64,000 nt of DNA, taken from assembly GCF_028476545.1 (NCBI RefSeq), contig NW_026731653.1, positions 36,677-100,676 on the forward strand, given 5' to 3'. Below, in pieces: positions 1 through 12,637 of this stretch. A program made the position numbers and the translations under genes. Below the pieces are notes generated by a model that saw nothing but the letters and a program-made list of their open reading frames with translations, had not been told where the DNA came from and ran no database searches. This DNA comes from Physella acuta (Eukaryota; Mollusca; Gastropoda; Physidae). Position 1 is the stretch's first letter; each line of letters begins with the position of its first letter.

Positions 1-247
1 GTGAGTGCATGAAGATTGTTCCAGCTTGTTGAATTGAAATAGCCACCTTCTAAAAATATATAGAGTAGCATTGGCTACATTGAAATTACCCCTTTAGCAC
101 ACCCCATATACCTATCAAGATGACCCCTCTCTCCATACTGACCACTCCCTTTTCCCATGACCCCTCCATCAAACGGCCACTCTCTCTTCTTACTGACCCC
201 AATGATAGATCCATTCCTCCATTACCACTCTCGTCACACTGATCCCA

Positions 248-447
248 AGACCCCTCCATCATCCCATGACCCCCCCCCCTCTCTTTATCCTGACCCAATG
301 GACCCTACACCATCCTATGACACCTCCACCATCTCGCTGACCCCATGACCCCTCCATCATCCTATGACCCCCCCCCTCTCTCTTTATCCTGACCCAATGG
401 ATTCTACACCATCCTATGACACCTCCACCATCACACTGACCCCATGA
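248..447. repeat. 99-100-bp tandem duplication, two copies
   Basis: A C-rich block (GACCCCTCCATCATCC through CTGACCCCAT) occurs twice back to back. Related shorter motifs extend to about position 100. Confidence 0.85.
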
Positions 448-449
448 CC

Positions 450-886
450 ACATTTAACGAGCTGATTTACATCAGCCATTGCCCTCTTGTCTATATCGCT
501 CTATCAAGTTACTCTTCCACTGTACCAGTTCGCTACTATTCCCTCGTACGTAACTACAGTAACAACCTTGACCTACATACATCGTTGCTGGTGAGACACA
601 GAGTAACGTAACCAAATTAAGTAATTATGTGGGTAAACACATCCATGTATCAAAAACAGAGGTTTAGAAATATACTTACCCGTCCCCCCCCCCCCCCCCC
701 ACCACGTCCTGTTTTATACACACACAAACACACACTTTTCTTGTAGATGAAATAGACAAACGTTTTCTTATTAACCCTTGTTGGATTTTCCATTTTCTGT
801 CTCTGGTAAAAGTAAAAAAAAAATCGTTAACAAGCTTCAGTAAAAGCTGGGTTGGTTTCAATGGCTTCAGCTCAAGAACATGGTAT
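450..886. other. No feature seen apart from a C/A-rich stretch
   Basis: A C run (683-700) followed by CACACACAAACACACAC. Nothing coding on either strand. Confidence 0.5.
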
Positions 887-1351
887 CTGTTCTAGACAGC
901 TAGCTCACGATGCCATACTGTTCTAGACAGCTAGCTCACGAAGCCATACTGCTCTAGACAGCTAGATCACGATGCCATACTGTTCTAGACAGCTAGCTCA
1001 CGAAGCCATACTGCTCTACACAGCTAGCTCACGAAGCCATACTGCTCTAGACAGCTAGCTCACGATGCCATACTGTTCTAGACAGCTAGCTCACGATGCC
1101 ATACTGTTCTAGACAGCTAGCTCACGATGCCAAACTGTTCTAGACAGCTAGCTCACGATGCCATACTGTTCTAGACAGCTAGCTCACGATGCCATACTGT
1201 TCTAGACAGCTAGCTCACGATGCCAAACTGTTCTAGACAGCTAGCTCACGATGCCATACTGTTCTAGACAGCTAGCTCACGATGCCATACTGTTCTAGAC
1301 AGCTAGCTCACGATGCCATACTGTTCTAGACAGCTAGCTCATGATACCATA
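887..1351. repeat. 31-bp minisatellite, 15 copies
   Basis: Unit CTGTTCTAGACAGCTAGCTC plus ACGATGCCATA, exactly 15 copies. Each unit holds the palindrome TCTAGA and the half-palindrome AGCTAGCT. Confidence 0.97.
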
Positions 1352-1514
1352 AGGCTGACCATTTCGGCAAAAACATGATATCGTGATGTTAACAATTCCT
1401 GCAGACAGAAAATATCTTAATGCTGACCATTCCTGAAGGCAAGAACATGAAATCCAAAAGTTACTAATTTTACAACCCTTGGGCGGTCTTTGTTTTATAG
1501 CGTGATTTCTATAA

Positions 1515-2068
1515 CAATCCCTCTAATTACACCAGTTGCTATAATCAGTGGCGTAGCGAGGTCGGGTGTCACCGGTGCGGCACTTAATGGTGTCACCTCC
1601 CAGAGGCGTAGCGACCCTTCCCGGGGACAAACTTTAAAATTTTCGATTTGCACCCCCCCCCCCCATCAAACTTTCGATTTGCACCCCTACCTCAAGTTTA
1701 CGATTTGCACCCCCCCCCCTCAAACTTTTGATTTGCACCCCCCCCCCCTCAAGTTTTTCTCTATATATTTTACTATTTTTTGCCTTGGTGTCACCCCCCT
1801 AAATGGTGTAACCCGATGCGGTCCGCACCCCCCGCCCCCCCCCCCCCCCCTCGCTACGCCTCTGGCTATAATTACACTAGTCCCTCTAATTACACTAGTC
1901 CCTCAAAATACACTAGTCCCTCAAATTACACGTCCCTCAAATTACACCAGTCCCTCTAATTACACCAGTTGCTCTAATTACATCAGTACATCTAATTACG
2001 TCAGTTTCAGTCACTCTAATTACGTCAATCACTCTAATTACGCCACTCCTTCTCATTACGCAACTCGC
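1515..2068. repeat. About 18-bp minisatellite split by a MITE
   Basis: Degenerate copies of CCCTCTAATTACACCAGT lie on both sides of the MITE at 1546-1864. Units nearer 2068 are more diverged. Confidence 0.85.
1546..1864 (+). mobile_element. hAT-type MITE with 8-bp target duplication
   Basis: It begins CAGTGGCGTAGCGAGG, ends CTCGCTACGCCTCTG, and is flanked by GCTATAAT at 1538-1545 and 1865-1872. A second left end of a sister family (CAGAGGCGTAGCGACCC) starts inside at 1601, so it is a composite. The interior repeats TTCGATTTGCACC with long C runs. It interrupts a minisatellite. Confidence 0.93.
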
Positions 2069-2303
2069 CTTAATTTGGCTAGATGTAACAGACAATCTTT
2101 GTCGTACTTGCTAAAACCAATCTTCTGGGATGTTTGAAATGTTTGTCATTGTTGAAAGACAGAAGTTATTTAGCACTAACCTTGATCTCACGTGATATCG
2201 CACCTCAAGGTTAATCACGTGACCGTGGAAGTACCTCGCGTTAATTGACGAGATCAAAGCTTTGCGTCCATCGTATAGAGACCTCTACCCTTGTATTTTC
2301 TAA

Positions 2304-2440
2304 ACATGCTGATGACTCCCTTAAAGTAATGCTGATATTCTAAGCATAAGGTGACTTGCTTAAAGTACTACTGACATTTTTAACATGTGACTTGCTTAAA
2401 GTACTACTGACATTTTTAACATGAGGTGACTTCCTTAAAT
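2304..2440. repeat. Three diverged copies of a 36-45-bp unit
   Basis: The core TTAAAGTACTACTGACATTT is repeated, with GGTGACTTGC joins. Confidence 0.75.
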
Positions 2441-2881
2441 GCCCCAACAAAAAAAAAGTATAATTTCCAGAGTGGAGGGTTGGTGGGGGTGGGTGTATCT
2501 ACTTCCGCTACTGGTAAAATCTCATTAAAATAAAACATGAATTAAGTTTTAAAATCTCCCTTCGGGTGTCAGACTTATAATTAAACACAGCTGCATCAAG
2601 AATTGGGATCAATAGCTATCTGGCGTTATTTGATGATCACAAATTACAACATCAAATTTCTAGGGCCACGCGGGGGCTGTACAACAGATTGCACTTAGGA
2701 AACCTAAAGCAGCGGGTTAAAAATAAACGTTAAAAAATGTTAACATTTTCTGCAGTAGCAGCGAAAAAGTTTTAGTTGTCTCGCTTTGTTAAATTAATCC
2801 TTAATTATCGTAATTTAATCAATCAGTTTTTGTTGTTGTGTTATGGTACGGGATCGTAACCTGGACGTGTACACAACTTGA

Positions 2882-3437
2882 GGGTCGGGATTTTGGCATG
2901 GGTCGGGATTGTGGCATGGGTCGGGATTGTGGCATGGGTCGGGATTGTGGCATGGGTCGGGATTGTGGCATGGGTCGGGATTGTGGCATGGGTCGGGATT
3001 GTGGCATGGGTCGGGATTGTGGCATGGGTCGGGATTGTGGCATGGGTCGGGATTGTGGCATGGGTCGGGATTGTGGCATGGGTCGGGATTGTGGCATGGG
3101 TCTGGATTGTGGCATGGGTAGGGACAGAGTTTCTTCCAGGCATCTCTTCGGGGGCCCCCCCGAAAATTTTTTACCGCCCCCCCCCCCCCCCGAACGAAAT
3201 AAAATTTATATAATTTATATAGAAAATATATACTTTTAACAGTGTCCGCCCCCCGAAGAAAGTTTACCCGCCCCCCCCCCCCCCCGAAGATTTCAAGTGC
3301 CCCCCCGGAGAAAAAAGTCTGGAAGAAACACTGGGTAGGGATTGTAGCATGGGTCGGGATTGTAGCATGGGTCGGGATTGTGGCATGGGTCGGGATTGTA
3401 GCATGGGTCGGGATTGTAGCATGGGTCGGGATTGTAC
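2882..3437. repeat. 18-bp minisatellite split by a MITE
   Basis: About 13 copies of GGGTCGGGATTGTGGCAT before the MITE (3125-3333) and about 6 after it. The part after the MITE mostly has the TAGCAT variant, so the two sides have homogenised separately. Confidence 0.95.
3125..3333 (-). mobile_element. CAGTGTTTCTTCCAG-type MITE inside an 18-bp minisatellite
   Basis: It begins CAGAGTTTCTTCCAGGC, ends GTCTGGAAGAAACACTG, and is flanked by GGTAGGGA at 3117-3124 and 3334-3341. Inner landmarks common to the family are GGACACTGTTAAAAGTATAT, an AT-rich TATATAAATT block, and several long G (here C) runs. Confidence 0.94.
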
Positions 3438-3896
3438 TGTTAGATCATCCAGTCGTCTGCTGGCTCTGGTCATACCAAGACAGTGTAAGTAAAGACACAC
3501 TGTAGCTTCAGAGCTTTAAGACAACCGACCTATTCTATAAATAGACGGACGTTAATTGAAACCCAGAACGTGACAGAAATCTAGTCGTGTTTTTACCTGT
3601 AGGAAATATCACAACAGGCGGGGGAGGTATGACGTAGGTATGTAAATCATGCCCCTGAGATCATTGAAGTTAAAAGCCCCTCTCCTTTCTCCTTACATCC
3701 ACATAATTACATTTAACGCCCCTGGTTCAGCGTGGCTTACAGCAGCAGAACTTGGCCATTTCCCACCAGCCTCGATTTGAATCTAGCAGACGACCAACAG
3801 CTCTCTGGGTCTGTGGCCACTTGAATGGTGCCGGCTTTTGGCGGGAAATTAGCCACGCGCTCTCGTCTGTCGCGCGATGCGAGATGACTAATGAGG

Positions 3897-3960
3897 GTTT
3901 AGGGCCCCGGGCTAGAGGGGTGGGGTGGGTTTAGGGCCCCGGGCTAGAGGGGTGGGGTGG
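3897..3960. repeat. 32-bp direct duplication
   Basis: GGGCCCCGGGCTAGAGGGGT with flanks occurs twice in tandem. Confidence 0.9.
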
Positions 3961-4043
3961 TCAATACCTGGTTCATACGGAGGAGTGGCTATCTTTGTGG
4001 CTACATATAAGGGTGGCTATCTTTGTGGCTACATACAGGAGTG

Positions 4044-4256
4044 CAGTGTTTCTTCCAGACTTTTTTCTCCGGGGGGGCACTTGAAATCTTCGGGGGGGCG
4101 GTAAACTTTCTTCGGGGGGGGGGGGGGGGGGGGCGGACACTGTTAAAAGTATATATTTTCTATATAAATTATATAAATTTCATTTCGTTCGGGGGGGCGG
4201 TAAAAATTTTTCGGGGGGGCTTTGCCCCCCCGAAGAGATGCCTGGAAGAAACTCTG
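4044..4256 (+). mobile_element. CAGTGTTTCTTCCAG-type MITE, well preserved
   Basis: It begins CAGTGTTTCTTCCAGAC, ends GCCTGGAAGAAACTCTG, and is flanked by CAGGAGTG at 4036-4043 and 4257-4264. Near its right end a perfect hairpin, TTCGGGGGGGC with GCCCCCCCGAA, spans about 4210-4233. Confidence 0.95.
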
Positions 4257-4348
4257 CAGGAGTGGCTAGCTGTGTGGCTGTCTAGTGGACTGGCAATATT
4301 GTAGCTACATTTAGTAGGTCAGGCTACACTTGTGAGTATATCTAGGGC

Positions 4349-4583
4349 CAGTGGCGTAAACAGGAGGGTTAGGGGGTTACTACCCCCCCCCCCCCATGGA
4401 CCCCTCTGTAAAAAAAAAAATTAAAGTCATAATACCACTGTTATTTATTTATATCTATTTCTGAATCTGTATATTTGTATTATTGCATATGAATGTTTAG
4501 TGCAGTCATCTAATAACTGATGTTCACTCTGGAAAAAATTTGAACCCCCCTCCCCCCATGAGACGATCGTGGCTACGCCACTG
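4349..4583 (+). mobile_element. hAT-type MITE with 8-bp target duplication
   Basis: It begins CAGTGGCGTA, ends GTGGCTACGCCACTG, and is flanked by TCTAGGGC at 4341-4348 and 4584-4591. The target resembles the hAT preference for a TCTAGA core. The right end shares GAGACGATCGTGGCTACGCC with the copy at 8030. Confidence 0.93.
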
Positions 4584-4743
4584 TCTAGGGCTTACTAGCC
4601 TATTGGCTACCCACATTATGACTGCTTAATTCTGTAGCTACAAAAATAGACTTGCTGGTAAATTTGTTTTACCGAATTGATGACATACTCAAGAGTGGGT
4701 CTATAAATAGAATTTAACAGTTAATATTTTGAATACAAAACAC

Positions 4744-4880
4744 GCTGAACACAGACACACACTGAATACAGACACAAATTAAACACAGACACAAATTAAA
4801 CACAGACACACATTAAACACAGACACACATTAAACACAGACACACGTTGAACACAAACACATTAAACACAAAACAATTGA
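4744..4880. repeat. 19-bp ACACAGACACACATTAA-type array
   Basis: Six to seven loose copies of ACACAGACACACATTAAAC. Confidence 0.85.
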
Positions 4881-5399
4881 CAACAAAACTTCACACCGAC
4901 GTGAAACAAAGAAACACATCACACGGAGACAAAAATAACCCACGAGCCTCAAAATGTCAATTAAATTAATCAGAAACCAAAAAAATAGACGTCAAAATGA
5001 GATAGTCGGATTCCACCAGTTAGACGACATTTCTCCACCCCCCCCTCCGACCACATCCCCCCCCTCCAATCCCACACCCCACTCCTCCCCCTCCCCCCTT
5101 CCATTGTCTCCCTACTTAGCTCTAAATCAATAAGAGAACCGCCTAACAACAGACAGGCGATGTTGTTGTGTTTGGAGCCCACACAAAAATGCAACCCCCC
5201 CATCCCTCCCCCCACACAAACATTCAGCTTTAAATAATGAAGTTCAAGGGCTTAGAACCTCCCCCCTTCCGTGTAAGCTGATATAAATCCTGGTAATGAG
5301 ATTTTTTTCCCCACTGTTATTTAATAGGGTGGTTAACTCTATAGACCAACACAATGGCGGTTTAACAATGAGGGTTTTGTCCACGCCATCTCAACCAAC

Positions 5400-5800
5400 A
5401 GCAACCTAATCATCAGCAACAAACTCATGGGATATCAGCAGCAACAACAGTACCATCGTCAACACCAATATCATCCCCATCGAAAATGTTAACATCATCA
5501 ACCGTATTATCGTCATCAGCGACAACATCAGTATCATCAACGGAATCACGTCATATGAGCAGCAACAAAAAAATAGCATCATCATCACCAACGCTAACAC
5601 CAACATCATCACTATCAACAAAATTAGTATCATCAACCAAAATCTTTGCACCATCTACACCAACAGCATCATCAACAGAATCACATCATATAAACAGCAA
5701 CAAAATAACATCAACTCCCATATCATTATCACAATGATCAACCGCAACATTTACATCATCAACACCAACATTAACATCAACCAGCACTAAAATCATCATA
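5400..5800. repeat. ATC/AAC-rich degenerate trinucleotide tract
   Basis: Loose repeats of CATCATCAAC and AACACCAACATC. Both strands appear open over 80 codons, but only Ser/Thr/Ile-type triplets are present. Confidence 0.75.
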
Positions 5801-5959
5801 GTCCAACAAGTAACTAAGTAGGACTTACTTGTCAACTGCATTAGTTTATTTATCTACATCGACGCTATCACAGATAAACTAGTTTACATAGTGATCCTGT
5901 CACAGATACATTTGTATGTATATGGTGCAGATCACAGATACAATAGTTTTTTATACATA

Positions 5960-6114
5960 CAGAGTTTCTTCAAGGCATCTCTTCGGAGAAAGTCTACCCC
6001 CCCCCCGAACGAAATGGAATTTATATAGAAATTATATACTTTTGACAGTGTCCGCACCCTCCCCCCCGGAAATTTCAAGTGCAACTCGGAGAAAAAAGTC
6101 TGAAAGAAACACTG
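5960..6114 (-). mobile_element. CAGTGTTTCTTCCAG-type MITE, shortened
   Basis: It has recognisable ends (CAGAGTTTCTTCAAGGC and GTCTGAAAGAAACACTG) and the AT-rich middle, but lacks one G-rich block. The flanks do not form a convincing duplication. Confidence 0.82.
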
Positions 6115-6403
6115 TATATCGTTCATATCGCAGATACATTTGTTTGTATATGGTTCATATCACATATACAGTAGTGCAGATATAGACATCTACAGTGGAT
6201 GGTCTTTCATGACGTTACACAAGCTTCCATGACCTTAGATGGTGAATGATGTTACCAGAAAAAGCCACTGTGACTGAAAAGGTCAGGGATGGCTAGAAAT
6301 ACCAACCAGAGATATTTAGGCTGAGATGGCAGAGGAAGGTCGGGCTGATTATATCATCTGTTCTGTCATTGTTGATTGTCTCGCTCGCCTCGCTCTCTTA
6401 CAC

Positions 6404-6503
<100 letters not shown>

Positions 6504-7127
6504 GTATTTGTAAGTAAGTATATAATTATGTGTTTGTAAATAGTGTCGCCAAACTATCACATACATATTGGTTTTATTTCCCAAACCACCCCCACACACA
6601 CACATACATGGACATTGCTCGTGTTGCCACACTTTCCCACACACCCCCATACACACACACATCGCCATACACACACATACAGACATATGTTCATGTTCCC
6701 ACACTTCCCCGTCCAACCCCCCCCCCCCCCACCAACCTCGCTCATCTTCAACAGTGCCATCGATCTAGGACAGGTAATTAATCCCTGCTAATGAGTTTGA
6801 TTGAGTATCACAAAACCTCCCCACCCCACCACGCCACCCACACAGTCAAGACGGCTATTACTGTTTAATCAACTCTTAACCCCACCCAGGTGTACTCATC
6901 CCCACCCCCGGGGAACCCGCCCTGCTGAAACGTAATCCATTTATCTATTGTTGCGCCCCCCCCCCCATGAAATCATGACAGAAGGTCCCTGGACTCGTCT
7001 ATTGTTAAGTTAATAAGACAGAAAATGAAGGTCGGTCAATCATTGGACGACCTCGACCATTAAAGTGAATCGATCTGTTGGTCTGGTTATGTCAGAAGTC
7101 TAGCAGTGTTCTGGCACTGGAGTTGAT

Positions 7128-7262
7128 CGGTTTCTTTTAGGCATCACTTCGAACGTCTACCCCCCCCCCCCAACGAAATATAATTTATATATAAAATATA
7201 TACTTTTACCAGTGTTGACCCACCCAAAAAAAAAAATTTAGTCCACCCCCCTCGAAAGTTTC
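7128..7262 (-). mobile_element. Relic of the CAGTGTTTCTTCCAG-type MITE
   Basis: It keeps TTTCTTTTAGGCATCACTTCG, trimmed of the terminal bases, and the ATATACTTTTACCAGTGTTG block. The far end is lost in C- and A-rich sequence. It is the oldest-looking copy. Confidence 0.55.
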
Positions 7263-7889
7263 AAAGAGGGGGTATTTAAATGAGATCACAATTCTTGAAA
7301 ATATCTTCAATTTTTGCACGATTATAATACACGAAAGTAAAAAGAATAATTAATACGGCATACGCTCGCCTATCTACCACACGACAAATGTTAGATCCAC
7401 ACCCCGCCCCAGGGACGGCTTTTCAAAACTTTCACAAGTGTAACCCAATATGACGTCACGACACAAACATGGCGTCAAATATGCCGTTGTTCTGTTTTTA
7501 TAAGAGAATTCCTGTCGGCATTTGCCTCTCCGTGTTGACAGTTTTTATGACGGCAAACACTGGAGAGATTTTAGACCGGGGAAGGGGGATTTTAGACCAG
7601 TATCTGGACATCGTTTGGTGACACTGCTTCTGCAGCCAAGTGTGGGCTGCATTATTTAGTGAACGTGGTGGGGGGGGGGGGGGGTCATTGCTGGGATAAC
7701 ACAATGTTCATAGCTTCACGAATTTTTTTGGATGAGGGGGAGTTGTAGTTAAACTAGGCCAATGTCATGAAGTGTGGGTAGAACAGCATTGAACTGATGA
7801 CGATTTATTTGGTTTCCATGGTTACCCGATGTGGGTTTTTTTCTAACATCTTAAGACATCCTGTTTGTTTTATTTATCTTAATAGTTTG

Positions 7890-8445
7890 CCATGTAGCTG
7901 TGGGCCACGTAGGCAGTTGGCCAAGGTGATAGTTAACCATAGATAGTTGGCCATATTTGTAGTTTGTCATATTGGTAGTTATACATCTTGATACTAAACT
8001 TAGCCATGTTAACAGTTGACCATGTTGATCAGTGGCGTAGGCAGGGGAGGCTTAGGGGAGGGGGGGTCATAACCCCCCCCCCCCATAGACCCCTCGGTAT
8101 ATATATAAAAAGTATGAGGGGAGGTGCAAATCGAAAGTTTGAGGGGGGGGGTGCAATTCAAAAGTTTGTCCCCGGGTAAAAATTGGACCCCCCCCTTTGA
8201 GACGATCCTGGCTACGCCATTGATGTTGATAGTTGGCCCTCTTGATAGTTGGCCATCTTGATAGTTGGCCATCTTGATAGTTGGCCATCTTGATAGTTGG
8301 CTATCTTGATAGTTGGCCATCTTGATAGTTGGCCATCTTGATAGTTGGCTATCTTGATAGTTGGCCATCTTGATAGTTGGCCATCTTGATAGTTGGCTAT
8401 CTTGATAGTTGGCCATCTTGATAGTTGGCCATGTCGATAGTTACC
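7890..8445. repeat. 16-bp minisatellite split by a MITE
   Basis: Fourteen good copies of GATAGTTGGCCATCTT after the MITE and older, diverged units (TAGTTGGCCAT, TAGTTTGTCATATTGG) before it. Confidence 0.92.
8030..8222 (+). mobile_element. hAT-type MITE inside a 16-bp minisatellite
   Basis: It begins CAGTGGCGTAGGCAGG, ends CTGGCTACGCCATTG, and is flanked by ATGTTGAT at 8022-8029 and 8223-8230. The interior mixes a CAAATCGAAAGTTTGAGG module (as in the 21173 copy) with a right end like the 4349 copy. Confidence 0.93.
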
Positions 8446-8769
8446 CATGCTGTGTTCTACTCCCATTATAAAAGGACTCTGCTTACAGTCTTTGAGTGGA
8501 ACGAATAGTGGAGTTAGTGGATGGAAGCTTTGTGTGGATTATAGAGCTAAAAGGCTGTATAATAATGAGGACGAGCTTAATGTAATAGTAGTGTCCGCAG
8601 CTTAAGGGCTTAAGAGACTAGCAGCTTAACCGACCTATCGAACACACACAGAAATCAATCGTTCTAGATATACACTCTTTTTTATAGACTCGGGGTTTCA
8701 GTTAAAACATATTAGTAGTCGTACTTTCGTTGTTAACAAAGTCATTTAATATTTACTGACCAAATGTAC

Positions 8770-9440
8770 CACATCAGACATCATAACACCACTACATCAC
8801 CATGACACCACTACAGACACCATAACATCACACCAGAAACTATGACACCATAACAACAGACACAATAACACCACAAAAGACCCCGTAACACCGCACCAGT
8901 CACCATAACAACACAACAGACACCAAAACACCATAACAGACACTATAACATCACAACAGACGCCATAACACGATAACAACAGACACCATAACACCACAAA
9001 AACAGACACCATAACACCACAACAACAGACACCATGGCACCATAACAACAGATACCATAACACCACAACAACATACATCATAACACCACAACAACAGACA
9101 CCATAACACCACAACAACATACATCATAACACCACAACAACAGACACCATGACACCACAACAACATACATCATAACACCACAACAACAGACACCATGGCA
9201 CCATAACAGTCACCATAACACCTATACAGACAACATGACACAACAATAACATACACCATAACACCATAACAGTCACCATAACACCTATACAGACAACATG
9301 ACACAACAATAACATACACCATAACACCATAACAGACACCATAACACCACAATATACACCATAACACCACTACAGACACCACTACAGACACCACAACACT
9401 ACTACAACAGACACCATAACACCACTACAACTACTATAAA
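8770..9440. repeat. ACACCATAACACCACAACAACAG-type minisatellite
   Basis: Mixed units of about 15-24 bp built of CATAACACC and ACAACAGACAC. A block around 9210-9260 (CAGTCACCATAACACCTATA) is duplicated at 9270-9320. A looser CACACC-rich tract runs on to about 9690. Confidence 0.9.
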
Positions 9441-9689
9441 CATTGATGCAATAGCTAACACTCACAACAAGTAACACCCTACCACCGCGGTTCACGGTCC
9501 TACCACCCACACCGATGACACCTGTACACACCATACACATCACTAACACTAAAGAAAGAACATATTTTATTTACACAACAGACACCATATTTATCACACG
9601 CACACACAATATTTACCTCATTCACACCGACCACACAAATGACACCACTGACACCCCACACCCCTCACAGACACCACACACACCACGCA

Positions 9690-10550
9690 CACCACTGACC
9701 CACCAATCACTACAGGAACAGTTATAACCTTAAACAGTAGCCTATACAATCCCTCGTCTCCGACCCCCACAAATCGATATAAAAACTTCTATCTACCTTC
9801 TACACTAAATCTACACGAACTGTTCTCTACAATAATAATCGAATATCTTTTTACTATTTAGTTTATGCTTACAGCTTACATTTCACGTATCCCGTGTACC
9901 TGATGTATTCGATTCCTCAAATAATCGATACACCATTTAGCAGACATATATTTTAACTCTTACAGCAAATTGACAGTAGCTTCCCTTGTATGTCATTCAG
10001 CTATGCCAGTGACTTGTCAACAGTCGATCTGTCGCTAACGTGCTGTTCTCGTCTGTCCTCACGCGTACATCAACCGTCATAACTGACAGGCGACAGATTG
10101 TTGACAGACGGGAGCGCTGTCCAGCAGATTCATCCATCACGTGATTGCTACAAAGAGATTTATTCAATCAAGTAATGGAATCAGTCTTAGAGTCGTTGTA
10201 TACCAAGATTTTCAACCACAAAACACGACTCGTCTCCCAACTTTTTTTTTTATTGCTAATCAGATTTACTGTGCTGGTTTAATCTGGCCAAGTTTTGTAG
10301 AAAATTTCAGTCTGTTGATGGTAGATGGAATATAATTTTAGAAAGATGGTAGTGTACCTGATATTTGTAGCAGACGGACAAAACAGCTGTAGGTCTATAG
10401 GCCGAGTGTTTGATCAACACGGGTTTTACAGAGGGCTTTCAGGGAATAGGGACGTGGTTTTATAACTCGAGCCTAATTATTGTTGGGTAGTCTAGTAGAT
10501 GAGATAGAATAGTCTAGAATGTGAGACAATTCCAGCATGTGAGACTTGGT
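9690..10550. other. Unremarkable AT-rich sequence
   Basis: Apart from the inverted repeat near 10.0-10.1 kb I see no gene, element end or array between the CACACC-rich tract and the 29-bp array. Confidence 0.5.
10010..10110. other. Imperfect inverted repeat
   Basis: TTGTCAACAGTCGATCTGTCGC and, about 50 bp on, GGCGACAGATTGTTGACAG can pair with a four-base bulge. No element boundary was found around it. Confidence 0.5.
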
Positions 10551-10554
10551 CTAG

Positions 10555-11955
10555 AACAAATGTGTCAGATACAAGCATCATCCAACAAATGTGCCAGATA
10601 CTCGCATCATCCAACAAATGTGCCAGATACTCGCATCATCCAACAAATGTGCCAGATACTCGCATCATCCAACAAATGTCAAATACACGCATCATCCAAC
10701 AAATGTACCAGATACATGCATCATCCAACAAATGTGCCAGATACATGCATCATCCAACAAATGTGCCAGATACTCGCATCATCCAACAAATGTCAAATAC
10801 ACGCATCATCCAACAAATGTACCAGATACATGCATCATCCAACAAATGTGCCAGATACATGCATCATCCAACAAATGTGCCAGATACTCGCATCATCCAA
10901 CAAATGTCAAATACACGCATCATCCAACAAATGTACCAGATACATGCATCATCCAACAAATGTGCCAGATACATGCATCATCCAACAAATGTGCCAGATA
11001 CACGCATCATCCAACAAATGTGTCAGATACTCGCATCATCCAACAAATGTGCCAGATACTCGCATCATCCAACAAATGTGTCAGATACTCGCATCATCCA
11101 ACAAATGTACCAGATACACGCATCATCCAACAAATGTACCAGATACACGCATCATCCAGCAAATGTACCAGATACACGCATCATCCAACAAATGTGTCAG
11201 ATACTCGCATCATCCAACAAATGTGTCAGATACATGCATCATCATCCAACAAATGTGTCAGATACACGCATCATCCAACAAATGTACCAGATACACGCAT
11301 CATTCAACAAATGTGTCAGATACACGCATCATCCAACAAATGTGTCAGATACACGCATCATCTAACAAATGTGTCAGATACACGCATCATTCAACAAATG
11401 TGTCAGATACATGCATCATCCAACAAATGTGCCTGATACACGCATTATCCAACAAATGTACCAGATACACGCATTATCTAACAAATTTACCAGATACACG
11501 CATTATCCAACAAATGTACCAGATACACGTATTATCCAACAAATGTACCAGATACACGCATTATCCAACAAATGTACCAGATACACGCATTATCTAACAA
11601 ATTTACCAGATACACGCATTATCCAACAAATGTACCAGATACACGCATTATCCAACAAATGTATCAAATACACGCATCATCCAACAAATGTATCAAATAC
11701 ACGCATCATCCAACAAATGTGCTAGATACACGCATCATCTAACTAATGTGTCAGATACATGCATCATCCAACAAATGTGTCAGATACAAGCATCATCCAA
11801 CAAATGTGTCAGATACACGCATCATCCAACAAATGTGCCAGATACACGCATCATCCAACAAATGTGTCAGATACAAGCATCATCCAACAAATGTGTCAGA
11901 TACACGCATCATCCAACAAATGTGTCAGATACACGCATTATCCAACAAATATCTC
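10555..11955. repeat. 29-bp minisatellite, about 48 copies
   Basis: Unit ATGTGCCAGATACACGCATC plus ATCCAACAA. A longer block with a 26-bp variant unit (AAATGTCAAATACACG) occurs three times at about 120-bp spacing between 10670 and 10920. With a 29-bp period all three forward frames stay open; none is a gene. Confidence 0.97.
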
Positions 11956-12394
11956 CATCATTTATTGTCAAATTAACCCTCCTTCCTACACCCGTATCCC
12001 ACCGGCATGAAAGAAAAGTGCGCAACACATCTACAAAACGAAATCAGCTGAAAAGTACACCGAAATTAATCGGGTTTTTCCGTTTTGCCGCGCAGCTTGA
12101 AAGCTAAATTAGATGAGAGATTTAAAAATCAATGGCAGAAATGATTCACACTGGAGCGAAGATTTAGACTTAATCAAACTCCGCAAACCTTGATTTGCCT
12201 TGTAGGTCAGGGTCTATGATGGTTTTATTCAGGGTTTATCCAGGGTTTACCGCTTGTCTCTGTCGTGTCCACCCACACTCACCTTGAGAGTTTACTGGGG
12301 GCTTGTACGGGCGTCTAAAATTTCTATTACGACGTCTAGAAAATTTCTGCAGAGGAAAAATGTAAACTGTGTAGAAGTACCAACTTCTTTAAAT

Positions 12395-12552
12395 AAAACA
12401 TTTCTGATTAAAAATATTTCTGATCATAAATATTTCTGATCATGAATTTTTCTGATTATAAATATTTCTGATTAAATATTTCTGATCATGAATATTTCTG
12501 ATTATAAATATTTCTGATCATGAATATTTCTGATTAAATATTTCTAATCACA
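12395..12552. repeat. AT-rich array of about 16-bp units
   Basis: Units of TATTTCTGATCATGAA and TATTTCTGATTATAAA, about ten copies. Confidence 0.9.
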
Positions 12553-12637
12553 AGATATTCACACAGTGAAACTTGTATTTTGTTTCTTTTTCTTCTACGT
12601 TCTCTAAAGTATTGAATGTCTTTTCCTCCAAGAAAAT

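Noticed and set aside
3752-3934. 60-codon plus frame in CpG-rich sequence
   Set aside because: The residue mix is not convincing and the end runs into a direct duplication. The possible acceptor CTTACAG is not matched by a donor.
5400-5800. Ser/Thr-rich secreted protein on plus strand
   Set aside because: A degenerate ATC/AAC repeat explains the frame. No signal peptide or splice context.
10521-11597. Three overlapping 270-360 codon frames
   Set aside because: A 29-bp unit with no stop in any forward frame makes all three open at once. No gene-like features.
10555-11955. CRISPR-like regular repeats
   Set aside because: The 29-bp units are head to tail with no unique spacers. The same is true of all other arrays here, and the DNA is eukaryotic.
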